NCBI GenBank assembly: GCA_025965195.1
Contig: JAOPXK010000056.1
Location: forward strand, 1 to 64,000
From: Marmoricola sp.
GTDB taxonomy: Bacteria > Actinomycetota > Actinomycetes > Propionibacteriales > Nocardioidaceae
Length of the DNA: 64,000 nt
Reading direction: 5' to 3'
In this document: piece after piece, positions 24,288 to 34,079 of the stretch
Layout: every line of letters begins with the position of its first letter
Numbering within the stretch: the stretch's first letter is position 1
Notes under the pieces: generated by a model
The model's database searches: none
The model's input: only the letters and a program-made list of their open reading frames with translations
What the model was told of the DNA's origin: nothing
Position numbers and translations under genes: made by a program

Positions 24288-25342
24288 CAACTCTCCTCAT
24301 GCCTCTGTGAGCGCTTGCGTGCGCTTCGGATCCGTTGTCCGAGCGCGAACTTCGCGGCCCTGAGCACCCCGAGGCCCTCGAGCTCCTCGATGCGTCCACG
24401 CTGCCGGCCGAGGCGTTCGCGCTGGCCGGCCAGCAAAGTGTCGCGCACCGCGGCCTGTTGCTCGCCATGCTCCCTCGCCGCGGCCTCGATCTCGCTGATC
24501 CGGGCCAGCAGGTCGTCGTCGGCCGCGGACAGGCGGCTGGACAGGTGGATCTTGTGCAGCTCGGCCAGGAACCGGTGGTAGTAGTCCGGCGTGTAGTGCA
24601 CGTAGAAGACACCCCACGGGTGCTCGGCGTACGACGTGTAGCCCTCGGCGCGCAGGTCGATCGAGGCCCAGCCGAACTTCTCGATCGCGTAGTCGTCGAG
24701 CCGTGCCCAGAGCGCATTGGCGAGGGGTACGTCGAGAGGTGACAGGCTCTTGCCCTGGCTGACCTTGTACTGCCGCAACGTGATCGGCCCGGGTTCGCCC
24801 GGTGCCGTCGTCAGGTTGGTGTTGTAGCCCCGGTGCACGATCACCCTGGTGTTCGGGCAGTGCTCGGCGAGGTAGCCGCCGAAGCGGTCCATCGCCTCAC
24901 ACCAGAGCGCGAAGTACTCCTCCGGGTCGGTCTGGAACCTCAGCCGGGTGAAGCTGCCGGCCGCCTCGCGCTCCTTGTAGAAGTCGGTGCGCCAGAGCTT
25001 CCAGCGGTTGTCGGTCAGGTAGCGGCCGTCGTCGAGGCGGATCACGCCGAAGTGGATGTCGCCGAAGAAGTCCAGGATGACGTACTCCGGCTGCAGCTCG
25101 GCGACGAGCGGCAGGAACTCCCGGCTCATGTCGGACTCGACGTTCCACCGGTCGTAGTCGGTCATTGTGCCGATCGGCTCGAAGACCGGCTCCACCGGAG
25201 GCGACATCATCGCGATGATCGACGTCTGGTTGGCCGCGAGGTCGCAGCTGTAGAACCGCTTGTAGTCGGCGTTGAACCGCGAGTTGAAGTTGTCCCGGGT
25301 CGTGCAGCTTCCCGCGATCGCCACCACGGCCGGCGTGTTCAC
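24287..25342 (-). CDS. DUF6270-type protein (GSC-TRD motif)
   Basis: A 351-aa protein starting MNTPAVVAIAGSCTTRDNF. The GSCxTRD motif near residues 11-17 and the general layout match DUF6270 proteins found in capsule and wall-polymer loci. The early Ser in a GSC turn and the late YVHYTPDYYHRF segment hint at an SGNH-like hydrolase or transferase fold, but this is unproven. The C-terminus from about 275 is a coiled coil followed by a basic tail. It overlaps its upstream neighbour by GTGA and its downstream neighbour by TGATG, so it is tightly coupled to the CDP-ribitol synthase. Confidence 0.65.
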   Translation of the reverse strand: MNTPAVVAIAGSCTTRDNFNSRFNADYKRFYSCDLAANQTSIIAMMSPPVEPVFEPIGTMTDYDRWNVESDMSREFLPLVAELQPEYVILDFFGDIHFGVIRLDDGRYLTDNRWKLWRTDFYKEREAAGSFTRLRFQTDPEEYFALWCEAMDRFGGYLAEHCPNTRVIVHRGYNTNLTTAPGEPGPITLRQYKVSQGKSLSPLDVPLANALWARLDDYAIEKFGWASIDLRAEGYTSYAEHPWGVFYVHYTPDYYHRFLAELHKIHLSSRLSAADDDLLARISEIEAAAREHGEQQAAVRDTLLAGQRERLGRQRGRIEELEGLGVLRAAKFALGQRIRSARKRSQRHEES

Positions 25343-27981
25343 TCGCGACCCCGGAGGCTGGAGAGCTGGACCGGACCCGGCGCGACCGGCGTCGGCACGG
25401 GTGGCTCTGCCGCCTTGGACCGGATGGACGCCCGGACCGCTTCGACGACGCGGTCGCAGCAGAGGCCGTCCCGGGGAGGGAAGGTCGCGTCGATGCGGGC
25501 CTGGTACTCCGGGAGTGGAGCCGGCCCGTGGTCGAGCGCCTCGACGATCGCCGACACCGCGTCCTCGACGGTGAGGGTGACGGGGCCGAAGCCGTCCCGG
25601 CGGTACTCGAAATAGCCCTGGCGACCGGTGTGTCCGCCACCGAGGACCTCATCCTCGTCGAACTGGAAGTAGACGACCGGCCGCTCGAGGAACGCCGCGT
25701 TGAAGGCGATCGACGAGAAGTCGGTGACCAGCACCCGGGCGCGCGCGAAGAACTCCTGGACGTCGTTGCCGTCATACCTGAGGGGCACGACATGGGAAGG
25801 CAGGTCCAGAAGGGGCAGGACCGCATCGAGGTTCGGATGCGGCAGGAAGGCAACGGAGAGCCCGTGGCGGCGGCAGGTCTCGGCCAGCCGCTCGTCGCGC
25901 AGGACGGCGAGCCACTGCTGGATGAACTCCGAGTCCAGGACGGTCCCGGCATGGTGGCGCTGGCTGCCTGCCTCCGGGTTTCCGGAGAGCCACTGCCGCC
26001 AGGTCGGGGTGAGCAGGACCAGGTCGCGCTGGTCGGGCGGGAAGCGGGCGCCGACCTCGAGCAGCCTGTCGAAGCGGGGAAGCCCGGTGAGCTGGCACTC
26101 GCGCGTGGTGAGGGCGAACGGTGACTCGTCCCCGGCCAGATAGGCGTGCTCGGGACGGGTGCTGGTCACGAAGACGTCGATCTCCTTGCGGTTCAGCCAG
26201 CCGGAGAGGTCGTCCTTGATCACGCCGTGCTCGAGGAAGGTGAACCGCCACGACGGATGGGTGAACTCCAGGATCGCCGGCGGTTCCATCACCGCTACGT
26301 CGCAGTGGGAGGAGAGCAGGTGCAGGCAGTTGGCCATCAGCAGTCGCCATTGCAGCGAACCGTGCGCGACCAGACGGTCGCCGAGACCTGCTCGCTTGAG
26401 TCGTTGCCAGTCGGGGGTGCCCTTCTCGACGACGAAGAAGGCGTTGATCGTCGGGTAGTTCTTGCGGAGGTGGTGAAAGAGGATCTCGCCGCTGTCTCCG
26501 GCGTTGTGGATGCGGTCCATCAGCACCCAGGCATTCCGGTAGCGCGCCGTCGTCTTCGGCCTGCTCGCCAGCGACTGTGCCTTGCGGCCATCGGCCGAGG
26601 TGGGTTTCGGCTCGAGGATCGGGGCGGCGAGCGTCTGCAGCCGGGCCGAGTCGTCGGACAGCGACCACCGGATCAGCCCGGGGTTCGCGCGCCGCAGCGG
26701 AAAGGGTGGCCGCTTGAAGACCAGGTCCATCGGCTTGCCGTTCAGGGAGATCTCGATGGGTCGACTCTGGTGGAGCCAGACGATCCGCTTGCGAAGCAGG
26801 GTGCTGCCGCAGAAGTCCAGCGCCCGGGTCTTCGAGTGCTGCGGCTCGACGACGTCCCCGTCTGCGAGGAAGACCTCCTCCGGAGCCGGTCCGGTGAAGA
26901 ACCAGGTTGCCCGCACCAGTCGCTGGCGTTCGTCGAAGCTCTCCAGCGTCACGAAGTCCTCGTGCCAGGGCTCGTCCCGGTAGCCGTGCTGCATCACGTA
27001 GCGCGGCACCCTGGCCATCCGGGCAGTGACGTACGGAACGACGTCATCGAGGTCGAGCTGGTCGAGAACCTGCTTCATCAGCTCGTGGAAACGATCGGAG
27101 ACCGGTCCCGACAACGGGACGCCGGCGGGCGCTTCCGAGTCGGTGCGGGTGAAGAACCACGACAGGTCGTAGATCAGGAAGCTCTGCACCCAGCCGGGGA
27201 TCTCGCCGAACCGCTCGCGAGCGAAACGCAGCACCTCGAGGTAGCCGTGCTCGAGGACGGCGGAGTACCTGTCGGGGTGGGCACGCGACCGCTGCGTGCT
27301 CGAGTCGCCGGCGGCGCGCTTGCGGTAGTGGTACTTCGCGGAGCCGATGAAACCGACCTGGGGCCGGTCGAAGTGCAGCAGGTACATGCTGTTGAAGTGG
27401 CCGTCCTCGAAGGTGGGCCGCACCCTGGCGTCGAAGCGCACGTCCCACTCGAGCAGCTTGGCCAGCTTGAAGAACGAGGCCGCCGAGCTGCCGTGGAAGT
27501 GATGGGCGTCGTTGTGCAGGTCGACCAGCCGGTCGTCGCGGAACATGGTGCGCAGCGGGTGGTTGTCGGTGACGGTGTTCTCGTCCTCCAGCCACATCAG
27601 CCGCGTGGCGGCCAGCATGACGGCCTCCGGGTGGTCGTCCAGGAAGGCCGACATCCGCTCGAGGTAGTCGGGCGGGAGCACGTCGTCCGGGTCGGGGAAG
27701 GTGATCCAGGTGCCACGGGCGGCGGCGATGCCGGCGTTGCGGGCGGCGCCCTGGCCGGCGTTCTCCTGACGGATGACGCGCACCAGGTCCGGCCGGCGTG
27801 CCTGCCACTCCTCGAGCAGGCGTGAGGATCCGTCGGTGGAGCCGTCGTCGACGGCGATCACCTCGACGGTGCCCAGGTCGAAGCTCTGGGACTCGATGGC
27901 AGCAATGAAGTCCGGCAGGTACTCCGCGACTCCGTACACCGCCGTGACGATGGAGAACCGTGGGTCAGTGCTGCTCGTCAT
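25339..27981 (-). CDS. Bifunctional GT2 glycosyltransferase / CDP-polyol phosphotransferase, copy B
   Basis: An 880-aa protein from ATG 27981 (alternative ATG 27999). The N-terminal GT-A domain has FSIVTAVYGVAEYL, VDDGSTDGS and the metal site DPDD. The C-terminal polyolphosphotransferase has HGVIKDDLSGW with His585, LTPTWRQW, FLPHPNL and VLVTDFSSIAFNA. It is a tandem paralogue of the upstream 893-aa gene: domain order, the position of the catalytic His and a 27-nt block over the start codon all agree. The upstream gene's stop lies inside its first codons (17-nt overlap), indicating coupling. It probably adds a distinct sugar and polyol-phosphate unit to the wall polymer. Confidence 0.88.
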   Translation of the reverse strand: MTSSTDPRFSIVTAVYGVAEYLPDFIAAIESQSFDLGTVEVIAVDDGSTDGSSRLLEEWQARRPDLVRVIRQENAGQGAARNAGIAAARGTWITFPDPDDVLPPDYLERMSAFLDDHPEAVMLAATRLMWLEDENTVTDNHPLRTMFRDDRLVDLHNDAHHFHGSSAASFFKLAKLLEWDVRFDARVRPTFEDGHFNSMYLLHFDRPQVGFIGSAKYHYRKRAAGDSSTQRSRAHPDRYSAVLEHGYLEVLRFARERFGEIPGWVQSFLIYDLSWFFTRTDSEAPAGVPLSGPVSDRFHELMKQVLDQLDLDDVVPYVTARMARVPRYVMQHGYRDEPWHEDFVTLESFDERQRLVRATWFFTGPAPEEVFLADGDVVEPQHSKTRALDFCGSTLLRKRIVWLHQSRPIEISLNGKPMDLVFKRPPFPLRRANPGLIRWSLSDDSARLQTLAAPILEPKPTSADGRKAQSLASRPKTTARYRNAWVLMDRIHNAGDSGEILFHHLRKNYPTINAFFVVEKGTPDWQRLKRAGLGDRLVAHGSLQWRLLMANCLHLLSSHCDVAVMEPPAILEFTHPSWRFTFLEHGVIKDDLSGWLNRKEIDVFVTSTRPEHAYLAGDESPFALTTRECQLTGLPRFDRLLEVGARFPPDQRDLVLLTPTWRQWLSGNPEAGSQRHHAGTVLDSEFIQQWLAVLRDERLAETCRRHGLSVAFLPHPNLDAVLPLLDLPSHVVPLRYDGNDVQEFFARARVLVTDFSSIAFNAAFLERPVVYFQFDEDEVLGGGHTGRQGYFEYRRDGFGPVTLTVEDAVSAIVEALDHGPAPLPEYQARIDATFPPRDGLCCDRVVEAVRASIRSKAAEPPVPTPVAPGPVQLSSLRGRE

Positions 27982-30646
27982 GGGGATTGATCCTGTCATG
28001 GCGGGCGGGCCCGGCTGAGAGACCCTCGGAGGTGGCGGCCGGCTGGACGGGAGTCGGCACCGGCTCGGCGCCACCCTGCGGCTGGATGGAGTTCCGGATC
28101 GCGGCGATCACCCGGTCCGAGCACCTGCCGTCGCGTTCGGGGAAGGTCGCATCGATGCGCTGCTGGTACGCCGGCAGGGGGTTAGGCCCGTGCTCGATCG
28201 CGGCGCAGATGGCCGCAGCTGCCTCGTCGGCCGTCGTCTCGACCGGCCCGAAGCCGTCGCGGCGGTAGTCGAAGTAGTCCTTGCGACCGACATGGTCGCC
28301 CTCGCGGACCCGGTTCTCGTCGAACTGGAAGTAGACGGCGGGCCGCTCGAGGTACGCCGCGTTGAACGCAATCGACGAGAAGTCCGTGACCAGCACCTTG
28401 GACCGGGCGAAGAACTCCTGCACGTCATTGCCTTCGTAGGTCAGTGGCTGGACGTGCGACGGCAGGTCGAGGTGCGGCAGCAACGGCTGCAGGTTCGGGT
28501 GCGGCAGGAAGCCGACGGTGAGGTTCGCGGCGGCGCAGGTCTTGGTCAGCTGCGGGTTGTTCAACAGCTCGAGCCACTGCTTGACGAAGTCCGAGTCGAG
28601 CGCCGAGAGGTCGAGGACCCGGCGCTGGCTGGTGATCTCGACGGGCGCGACCAGCCATTTGCGCCAGGTCGGCGCCATCAGCACGAGATCGCGCCTGTCG
28701 GCTGGAAAGCGGCTGCCGACCTCGAGCAGGCGGTCGAAGCGCGGCATGCCGGTGTTGTGGACCTCCCGCGTCGTGAAGGTGTACGCCGAGTCGTCCCCGG
28801 CGATGGCGGCGTACTCCTGCCGCGAGCTGGTGACGAAGGTGCTGAGCGGCTTGCGCGTCAGCCAGCCGGACAGGTCGTCCTTGATCACGCCGTGGTTGAG
28901 GAAGGTGTTGCGCCAGCCGGGTCTGGTGAACTCGGTGATCGCCGGTGGCTCGATGACCGACTTGTCCGCGTGGGACGACACCAGGTGGATGCAGTGGGCC
29001 ATCAGCAGCCGCCACTCGGCGGAACCGTGCGCGACCAGCCGGTCGGAGTAGCCGTCGGCGCGGAGACGCCTCCAGTCCGCGGTGTCCTTCTCGATCACGA
29101 AGAACGCGTTGATCTCGGGATAGTTCGCCCGGATGTGGCGGAACAGGATCTCGCCGCTGTCGCCGGCGTCGTGGATGCGGTCCATCAGCACCCAGGCGTT
29201 GCGATAGCGCTCACGGACCTTCGGCCGCTGCATCGCCTTCAGGGCCCGCTTGCCCTCGGCGGTCGTCGGCACCGGGTCGAGCAGCTCGGCTCGCTCCTTC
29301 TCGACCCGCTTCGACTCGGGCGCGAGGTTGTAGAACATCTCGCCCGGAGTGAGCCGGTGCTTGGCGAACGGTGGCCGCTGGAAGACCAGGTCCATCGGGC
29401 TTCCGTCGAGCAGCAGCTCGACGGACTGGCGAGCGGGCACCCAGATGATCCGCTGGCGCAGCAGGGTCCTGCCGCAGTAGGTCAGCGGACGGTACTTGGC
29501 GTGCTTGGGCGCGACCGCCACGCCCTCGCAGCGAAGCTCCTCGACCGGCGCCGGCCCGGCGAAGGTGTAGATCAGCTGGACCAGCCGTTGCTTGTCGTCG
29601 AAGCGCTCGGCCGCCACGAACGGTTCATGCCAGGGCTGGTCACGGTAGCCGTGCTGAAGGACGTAGCGAGGGATCCGCTGCAGCGGCGTGGCCGTGACCG
29701 GGACGACCGCGTCGACGTCGATGTCGGCCAGGATCTCCGCCATCAGGGCGTGGAACTCGTCGGCCTCCGGGCCATCGGTCGGCCGGTTGGGCGGAGCGTC
29801 CGAGTCCGAGAACGTGAAGTAGAAGGACAGGTCGAAGACCAGGTGGTGCTGGAGCCACGGTGGAACTGTCCCGAAGCGTTCCTTGGCCCGGCGTACGACG
29901 TCGAGGTAGCCGTGTCGAGGCACCCGGAGATAGCGGTCGATGTCGGACTTGGCGCCCTGCATCGTCGAGGACGCGTCGGACCGGCGGCGGTAGTGGTACT
30001 TCGCGGACTGCAGGAACGCGACCTTCCGGTGGTCGCTGTCGAGCAGGTAGCGCACCGTGAAGTGGCCGTCCTCGAAGATCGGTCGCACCTCGGGGTCGAA
30101 CTCCAGAGCCTGTGCACGCACCCGGTCGAGGCGGAAGAAGCCGGCGGGCGCGCTGCTGTGGAAGTAGCCCACGGTCCGGTCCAGGTCGACCAGCTGGTCG
30201 CTGGTGAACAGGTGCCGGAGCCGGTGGGAGTTGCGCGGCTCGCCCTCGGCCTCGAACCACATCAGTCGATGCGTGGCCACCAGATCGGTCTCCGGGTGCT
30301 CGCCGAGGAACGTCGCGACATTCGCGAGGTAGTCGGGCTCGACCACGTCGTCCGGGTCGGGGAACGTGACCCATTCGCCCCGGGCCAGGGCCAGACCGGT
30401 GTTGCGGGCGACTGCCTGACCGGCGTTGTCCTGATGGACGACCTGAACGAGGTCGGGCCGGCGCCGCTGCCATTGGTCAAGCAGGGTTGAGGTTTCGTCG
30501 GTCGACCCGTCGTCGACCACGATCACCTCCACGTCGGCGAGGTCGAAGGTCTGGCCCTCGATGGCAGCGATGAAGTCGGGCAGGTACGTCGCGACGCCGT
30601 ACGCCGCGGAGACGATGGAGAAGCGTGGATTCCTGCTGCTCGTCAT
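27965..30646 (-). CDS. Bifunctional GT2 glycosyltransferase / CDP-polyol phosphotransferase, copy A
   Basis: An 893-aa protein, first gene of the leftward polymer operon. The GT-A domain has FSIVSAAYGVATYL, VVDDGSTDETS and DPDD; the C-terminal domain has HGVIKDDLSGW with His585, MAPTWRKW, FLPHPNL and VLVTDFSSIAFNA. ATG 30646 is the start because AGGA lies 9 nt upstream and the same context is conserved in the paralogue. The open frame continues to 31168, but that part opposes the divergent sulfotransferase gene and is not coding. The donor sugar and polyol cannot be told from sequence. Confidence 0.88.
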   Translation of the reverse strand: MTSSRNPRFSIVSAAYGVATYLPDFIAAIEGQTFDLADVEVIVVDDGSTDETSTLLDQWQRRRPDLVQVVHQDNAGQAVARNTGLALARGEWVTFPDPDDVVEPDYLANVATFLGEHPETDLVATHRLMWFEAEGEPRNSHRLRHLFTSDQLVDLDRTVGYFHSSAPAGFFRLDRVRAQALEFDPEVRPIFEDGHFTVRYLLDSDHRKVAFLQSAKYHYRRRSDASSTMQGAKSDIDRYLRVPRHGYLDVVRRAKERFGTVPPWLQHHLVFDLSFYFTFSDSDAPPNRPTDGPEADEFHALMAEILADIDVDAVVPVTATPLQRIPRYVLQHGYRDQPWHEPFVAAERFDDKQRLVQLIYTFAGPAPVEELRCEGVAVAPKHAKYRPLTYCGRTLLRQRIIWVPARQSVELLLDGSPMDLVFQRPPFAKHRLTPGEMFYNLAPESKRVEKERAELLDPVPTTAEGKRALKAMQRPKVRERYRNAWVLMDRIHDAGDSGEILFRHIRANYPEINAFFVIEKDTADWRRLRADGYSDRLVAHGSAEWRLLMAHCIHLVSSHADKSVIEPPAITEFTRPGWRNTFLNHGVIKDDLSGWLTRKPLSTFVTSSRQEYAAIAGDDSAYTFTTREVHNTGMPRFDRLLEVGSRFPADRRDLVLMAPTWRKWLVAPVEITSQRRVLDLSALDSDFVKQWLELLNNPQLTKTCAAANLTVGFLPHPNLQPLLPHLDLPSHVQPLTYEGNDVQEFFARSKVLVTDFSSIAFNAAYLERPAVYFQFDENRVREGDHVGRKDYFDYRRDGFGPVETTADEAAAAICAAIEHGPNPLPAYQQRIDATFPERDGRCSDRVIAAIRNSIQPQGGAEPVPTPVQPAATSEGLSAGPARHDRINPHDEQH
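27969..27995. repeat. 27-nt direct repeat over a start codon, copy 1
   Basis: Identical to 30634-30660. It covers the start codon and ribosome-binding region of the 880-aa transferase gene and the 3' end of the 893-aa gene; after one mismatch a further CATG also matches. It marks the tandem duplication. Confidence 0.85.
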
Positions 30647-30660
30647 GGGGATTGATCCTG
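30634..30660. repeat. 27-nt direct repeat over a start codon, copy 2
   Basis: Identical to 27969-27995, 2665 bp away. It covers the start codon and ribosome-binding region of the 893-aa transferase gene. Confidence 0.85.
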
Positions 30661-30725
30661 CCATGATGGGTGCTGCCCGCCGGTCACCGTGCGAACATGG
30701 GCGCCGTCCTCCAGAAAGGTGCGGG

Positions 30726-31901
30726 ATGTCAGACAGCACGTCCGGGGAGTCGGTGCCATCCCCAGAGCAATTGGCCCGCAAGCATCTCGTCCTCGTCAGC
30801 GGCGCCGGCCGCAGCGGCACCAGCACGATCGCCGGCACCCTGCACCATCTGGGCCTGCATGTCCCGCTGCCCGTCATCAAGCCCAACGAGTCGAACCCGC
30901 TGGGCTTCTTCGAGTCGACCTGGCCGCTGTGGTTCCACCGGCGGCTGATGGAGACGGCGTTCATCGAGCAGACCGACGGGCGTCCCGAGGCCGTCACCCG
31001 GATGGCCGGCGTGGTGACGCCGGAGGTGCGCCAGGAGCTGCACGACTGGCTTGCCGAGGTCGCGGGCGTCGCCGACGAGATCGTCGTCAAGGACCCGCGC
31101 TCGATCTGGGTGCCATGGCTGTGGCAGGAGACCGCGGCCGGGCTCGGGGTCGACGCCGGTTTCCTCACGATGCTCCGCCATCCCGCAGAGGTGCTCGGCA
31201 GCCGGTCGACGTACTACTCCGGCTACCGGCCGCACATGGACGCGTGGGAGTTCGCGGTGATGAACCTCTGCGGCTGGATCAACGGCAACCTCGTTGTCGA
31301 GTCACAGACTCGAGGGAGGCCCCGCGCCTTCCTGCTCTACGACGACCTCCTCGACGACTGGCGACCGGAGCTGCGCAGGGTGCGCGACACGTTCGGGTTG
31401 ACGTTCAACGACGACCTCGAACCCGGCCACCGGCACGCGGTCGACGACTTCATCGACCCTGGCCTGCGGCGGCACGAGCCGAGCTGGGACGGCCTCGACA
31501 TGCCCGAGGACCTCGTCCAGATCGCCGACGGGATCTTCGACGCGTGCTGCCGGATCGCCCACGGCGAGGATCCCGACAAGGCCGAGGCTGAGCTCGACAC
31601 GATCGGTGCTCGCTATGCCGAGCTGATGCGCATCTCTCAGGCCATCGCCTGGGACGGGCTGCTGTCGCATGAGAAGATCGGCCGGCGCAAGGGCGCGGCC
31701 GCGGCGGCCGAGGAGAACGACAAGGCGCTCGCGGCGGCACTCCGGGACGTGGACGCCGCGCGAGCCAACGTCGCACGGGCCCGGGAGGAGCTTCGAGTTG
31801 CCCGGCTGGAGCGGGTGCCGGCGTCGATGCGGGCCTATCGCTCGGCACGCCGGCGCGCGCGCAACGCCGCCGAGCGCTGGTCCAGGAAGACTCCCGGCTA
31901 G
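30726..31901 (+). CDS. Sulfotransferase family protein, divergent from polymer operon
   Basis: A 391-aa protein with a PAPS-binding loop GAGRSGTST at residues 26-34, VKDPR at about 120-124 and RHPAEVLGSR, the pattern of the sulfotransferase superfamily. The C-terminal 70 residues are Ala/Arg/Glu-rich and probably a coiled coil. ATG 30726 follows AAAGG by 6 nt. It is divergent from the 893-aa transferase gene across 79 nt. It shares no obvious close relation with the other sulfotransferase here. The acceptor is unknown, but location suggests modification of the polymer or of a glycolipid precursor. Its stop overlaps the convergent acyltransferase stop in CTAG. Confidence 0.75.
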   Translation: MSDSTSGESVPSPEQLARKHLVLVSGAGRSGTSTIAGTLHHLGLHVPLPVIKPNESNPLGFFESTWPLWFHRRLMETAFIEQTDGRPEAVTRMAGVVTPEVRQELHDWLAEVAGVADEIVVKDPRSIWVPWLWQETAAGLGVDAGFLTMLRHPAEVLGSRSTYYSGYRPHMDAWEFAVMNLCGWINGNLVVESQTRGRPRAFLLYDDLLDDWRPELRRVRDTFGLTFNDDLEPGHRHAVDDFIDPGLRRHEPSWDGLDMPEDLVQIADGIFDACCRIAHGEDPDKAEAELDTIGARYAELMRISQAIAWDGLLSHEKIGRRKGAAAAAEENDKALAAALRDVDAARANVARAREELRVARLERVPASMRAYRSARRRARNAAERWSRKTPG

Positions 31902-33991
31902 CGCCGGATCAGCTGCCGTACGGCCGGTTCGAGGTACGGCGCCAGCGTCTTCGCGTAGGTGGCCGTCAGGTGCGACCCGTCGAAGTAGGTGATCACGCCG
32001 CCCGTGATCGCGTGGCAGATCTTCGGGTCGCAGATGTGGTCGGTCAGGTCGAGGAACTCGATGTTCGGGTCCGCCAGCTCCTTGACGACCTCCTGGACAG
32101 GTTCGTCCGGCACCCAGTCGGCGCGGGCACCGTCGCACGCCTGCGGGTTCCCGGTGTGCTCGGCCAGGCAGTCCGGGATCGAGGCTCCGATGAACGGAGT
32201 GTCGTGCAGGGCCAGCACCTTGAGCCCGGCGGCGTGCCAGGCGCCGAGGACCGGACGATAACCGGCCGTGTAGGCCTCGTCACTCTCGGTCAGCTTCTTG
32301 CCCTCAGCCCCGACCGAGAGTCGGTTCGCCATCACCACGAGGTCCGGTTTCGCGTGAGCCACGTTTGCCACCGTCCGCTTCACCCAGGTCAGGCACGCGT
32401 TGGACAGCGAGGTGGCTTCGAACTTCTGGTGCACCTCGGACAACGCGCACCGGGACGACAGGTAGGTGGTGATCCGCCAGTGGTGCTTCGCCGCGATCAC
32501 CTGGAGCGTGGGCAACCACTCGGTGGCGTGCGAGTTCCCGACCAGCGCGATGTCGACCTTGCTCGACTTGTCGCCGAATGTGCAGGTCGTTGTCGGGAAG
32601 TCCGGGACGAAGGAGGAGCACTTCGTGCCGCCGGGCACCGAACCGTAGGCCGATGACTTGTCGCTCGCTGCCTCGGCCGGTGCCGGCACGACCTCGTTGA
32701 AGGGGACCGCCTTGCAGGTGCGCGGCGGGGTGAGCGCGGCTGCTCCGAAGCAGGGGCCCGGGTGGGCGAGGGCGCTCTTCAGCGCGGCCTGGGCGACCTC
32801 GGTGCGCTGGGTGATCTCGTTGAGCTGTACGCCGGTGAGGCCCACGACCAGTGCCATCGCGCCAGCGGCCACCAGGTAGGGCTTGCGCAACGGGAGACCC
32901 CAGTGCGCCGAGCGGAAGGGATCCTCGACGAAGGTCTTGGTCAGCCAGGCAAGGACCAGGGTGGCGACCAGGATCCCGGCGCGGTCCAGGTTGTCGAGGT
33001 TGCGGCCGAGGACCTGCGGGACCAGCACGATCAGCGGCCAGTGCCAGAGATAGACGGAGTAGGACACGTCGCCGAGCCACTGCATCGGCCGCAGCGCCAG
33101 GACCGGGCCGGGAGAACGCCTGTCGGTCGAGGGCTGGGCGGCGATCACCAGCGCGGTGCCGACGACCGGGAGGCCGGCCTGCCAGCCCGGGAACGGCGTA
33201 CTGCCTGAGTAGGCGACCGCGCTCCACGCGATCGCGGCGATGCCGAGCCAGGCGAGGACCACGGCCGGTAGCGGTCGCAGCCGGGTCCGGGCCGGACCAC
33301 GGCCGAACGCGCCCGGCGCCAGCAGCGCTGCCAGCAGGCCGCCGATGCCGAGCTCCCAGATCCGGGTCGGCGTCACGAAGTAGGCGCTTGCCGGGCTGAC
33401 CGAGGTCTGGTGGATCGAGTAGACGAGCGATGCCGCGGTCACGGCAACGAGGCCGCCGGCGACCAGCCGCGCCTCGCTGCGGTGGGTACGCCGGGCCAGC
33501 AGTGCGAGCAACAGGATCAGGATCGGCCAGACGAAGTAGAACTGTTCCTCGACCGCGAGCGACCAGAAGTGCTGCACCGGGCTGGCGGCGTTCTCCGCAG
33601 CGAGGTAGTCGACCGAGTCCCTCGCCAGCACCCAGTTGACGACGTACAACGCGGAGGCCCGGGCCTGCTTCGCGGTGTTCGCCCACTGCGTCTCGGGCGC
33701 GACCAGCCGTGAGGCGATGATCGTGCAGGTGATCACCAGCAGCGAGGCCGGCAGCAGCCTGCGGATCCGCCTGCTCCAGAACTGCGCCAGGTCGCGCGGC
33801 CCGCGGGGCAACCGGCTGAGCAGATGGGAGGTGATCAGGAAGCCGGAGATCGCGAAGAAGACATCGACCCCGACGAACCCGCCGGGCAGCGCCTTCGGCG
33901 ACAGGTGATAGATGACCACCATCGAGACCGCTATCGCGCGGAGCCCCTGGACATCGGTCCGCAGGTCAGCCGGTCGATGGGATTTGCTCAC
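31898..33991 (-). CDS. OafA-type membrane O-acyltransferase with SGNH domain, copy 1
   Basis: A 697-aa protein. Residues about 1-390 are an acyltransferase-3 membrane domain with about ten helices and the N-terminal catalytic His in VVIYHLSP, followed by GFVGVDVFFAISGFLI. The C-terminal extracytoplasmic SGNH domain has VGNSHATEW near residue 482 with the Ser nucleophile, and DGSH near 668 supplying the Asp-His pair. Such proteins move acetyl groups across the membrane onto surface polysaccharides, peptidoglycan or teichoic acids. The start is GTG 33991 after GAGGACTGCGCA. It is a tandem paralogue of the next gene. Confidence 0.92.
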   Translation of the reverse strand: MSKSHRPADLRTDVQGLRAIAVSMVVIYHLSPKALPGGFVGVDVFFAISGFLITSHLLSRLPRGPRDLAQFWSRRIRRLLPASLLVITCTIIASRLVAPETQWANTAKQARASALYVVNWVLARDSVDYLAAENAASPVQHFWSLAVEEQFYFVWPILILLLALLARRTHRSEARLVAGGLVAVTAASLVYSIHQTSVSPASAYFVTPTRIWELGIGGLLAALLAPGAFGRGPARTRLRPLPAVVLAWLGIAAIAWSAVAYSGSTPFPGWQAGLPVVGTALVIAAQPSTDRRSPGPVLALRPMQWLGDVSYSVYLWHWPLIVLVPQVLGRNLDNLDRAGILVATLVLAWLTKTFVEDPFRSAHWGLPLRKPYLVAAGAMALVVGLTGVQLNEITQRTEVAQAALKSALAHPGPCFGAAALTPPRTCKAVPFNEVVPAPAEAASDKSSAYGSVPGGTKCSSFVPDFPTTTCTFGDKSSKVDIALVGNSHATEWLPTLQVIAAKHHWRITTYLSSRCALSEVHQKFEATSLSNACLTWVKRTVANVAHAKPDLVVMANRLSVGAEGKKLTESDEAYTAGYRPVLGAWHAAGLKVLALHDTPFIGASIPDCLAEHTGNPQACDGARADWVPDEPVQEVVKELADPNIEFLDLTDHICDPKICHAITGGVITYFDGSHLTATYAKTLAPYLEPAVRQLIRR

Positions 33992-34079
33992 GCGTGCGCA
34001 GTCCTCTGCTGGGGAACGTTCGTCAGGGGAATTCGTGCTCCGATGGTAGAACGGCCGGCTTTTCGGCCTCCCCTCCGGG

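Noticed and set aside
30647-31168. N-terminal extension of the 893-aa transferase
   Set aside because: It overlaps the divergent sulfotransferase gene and lacks similarity to the paralogue, whose homologous region starts at the conserved ATG.
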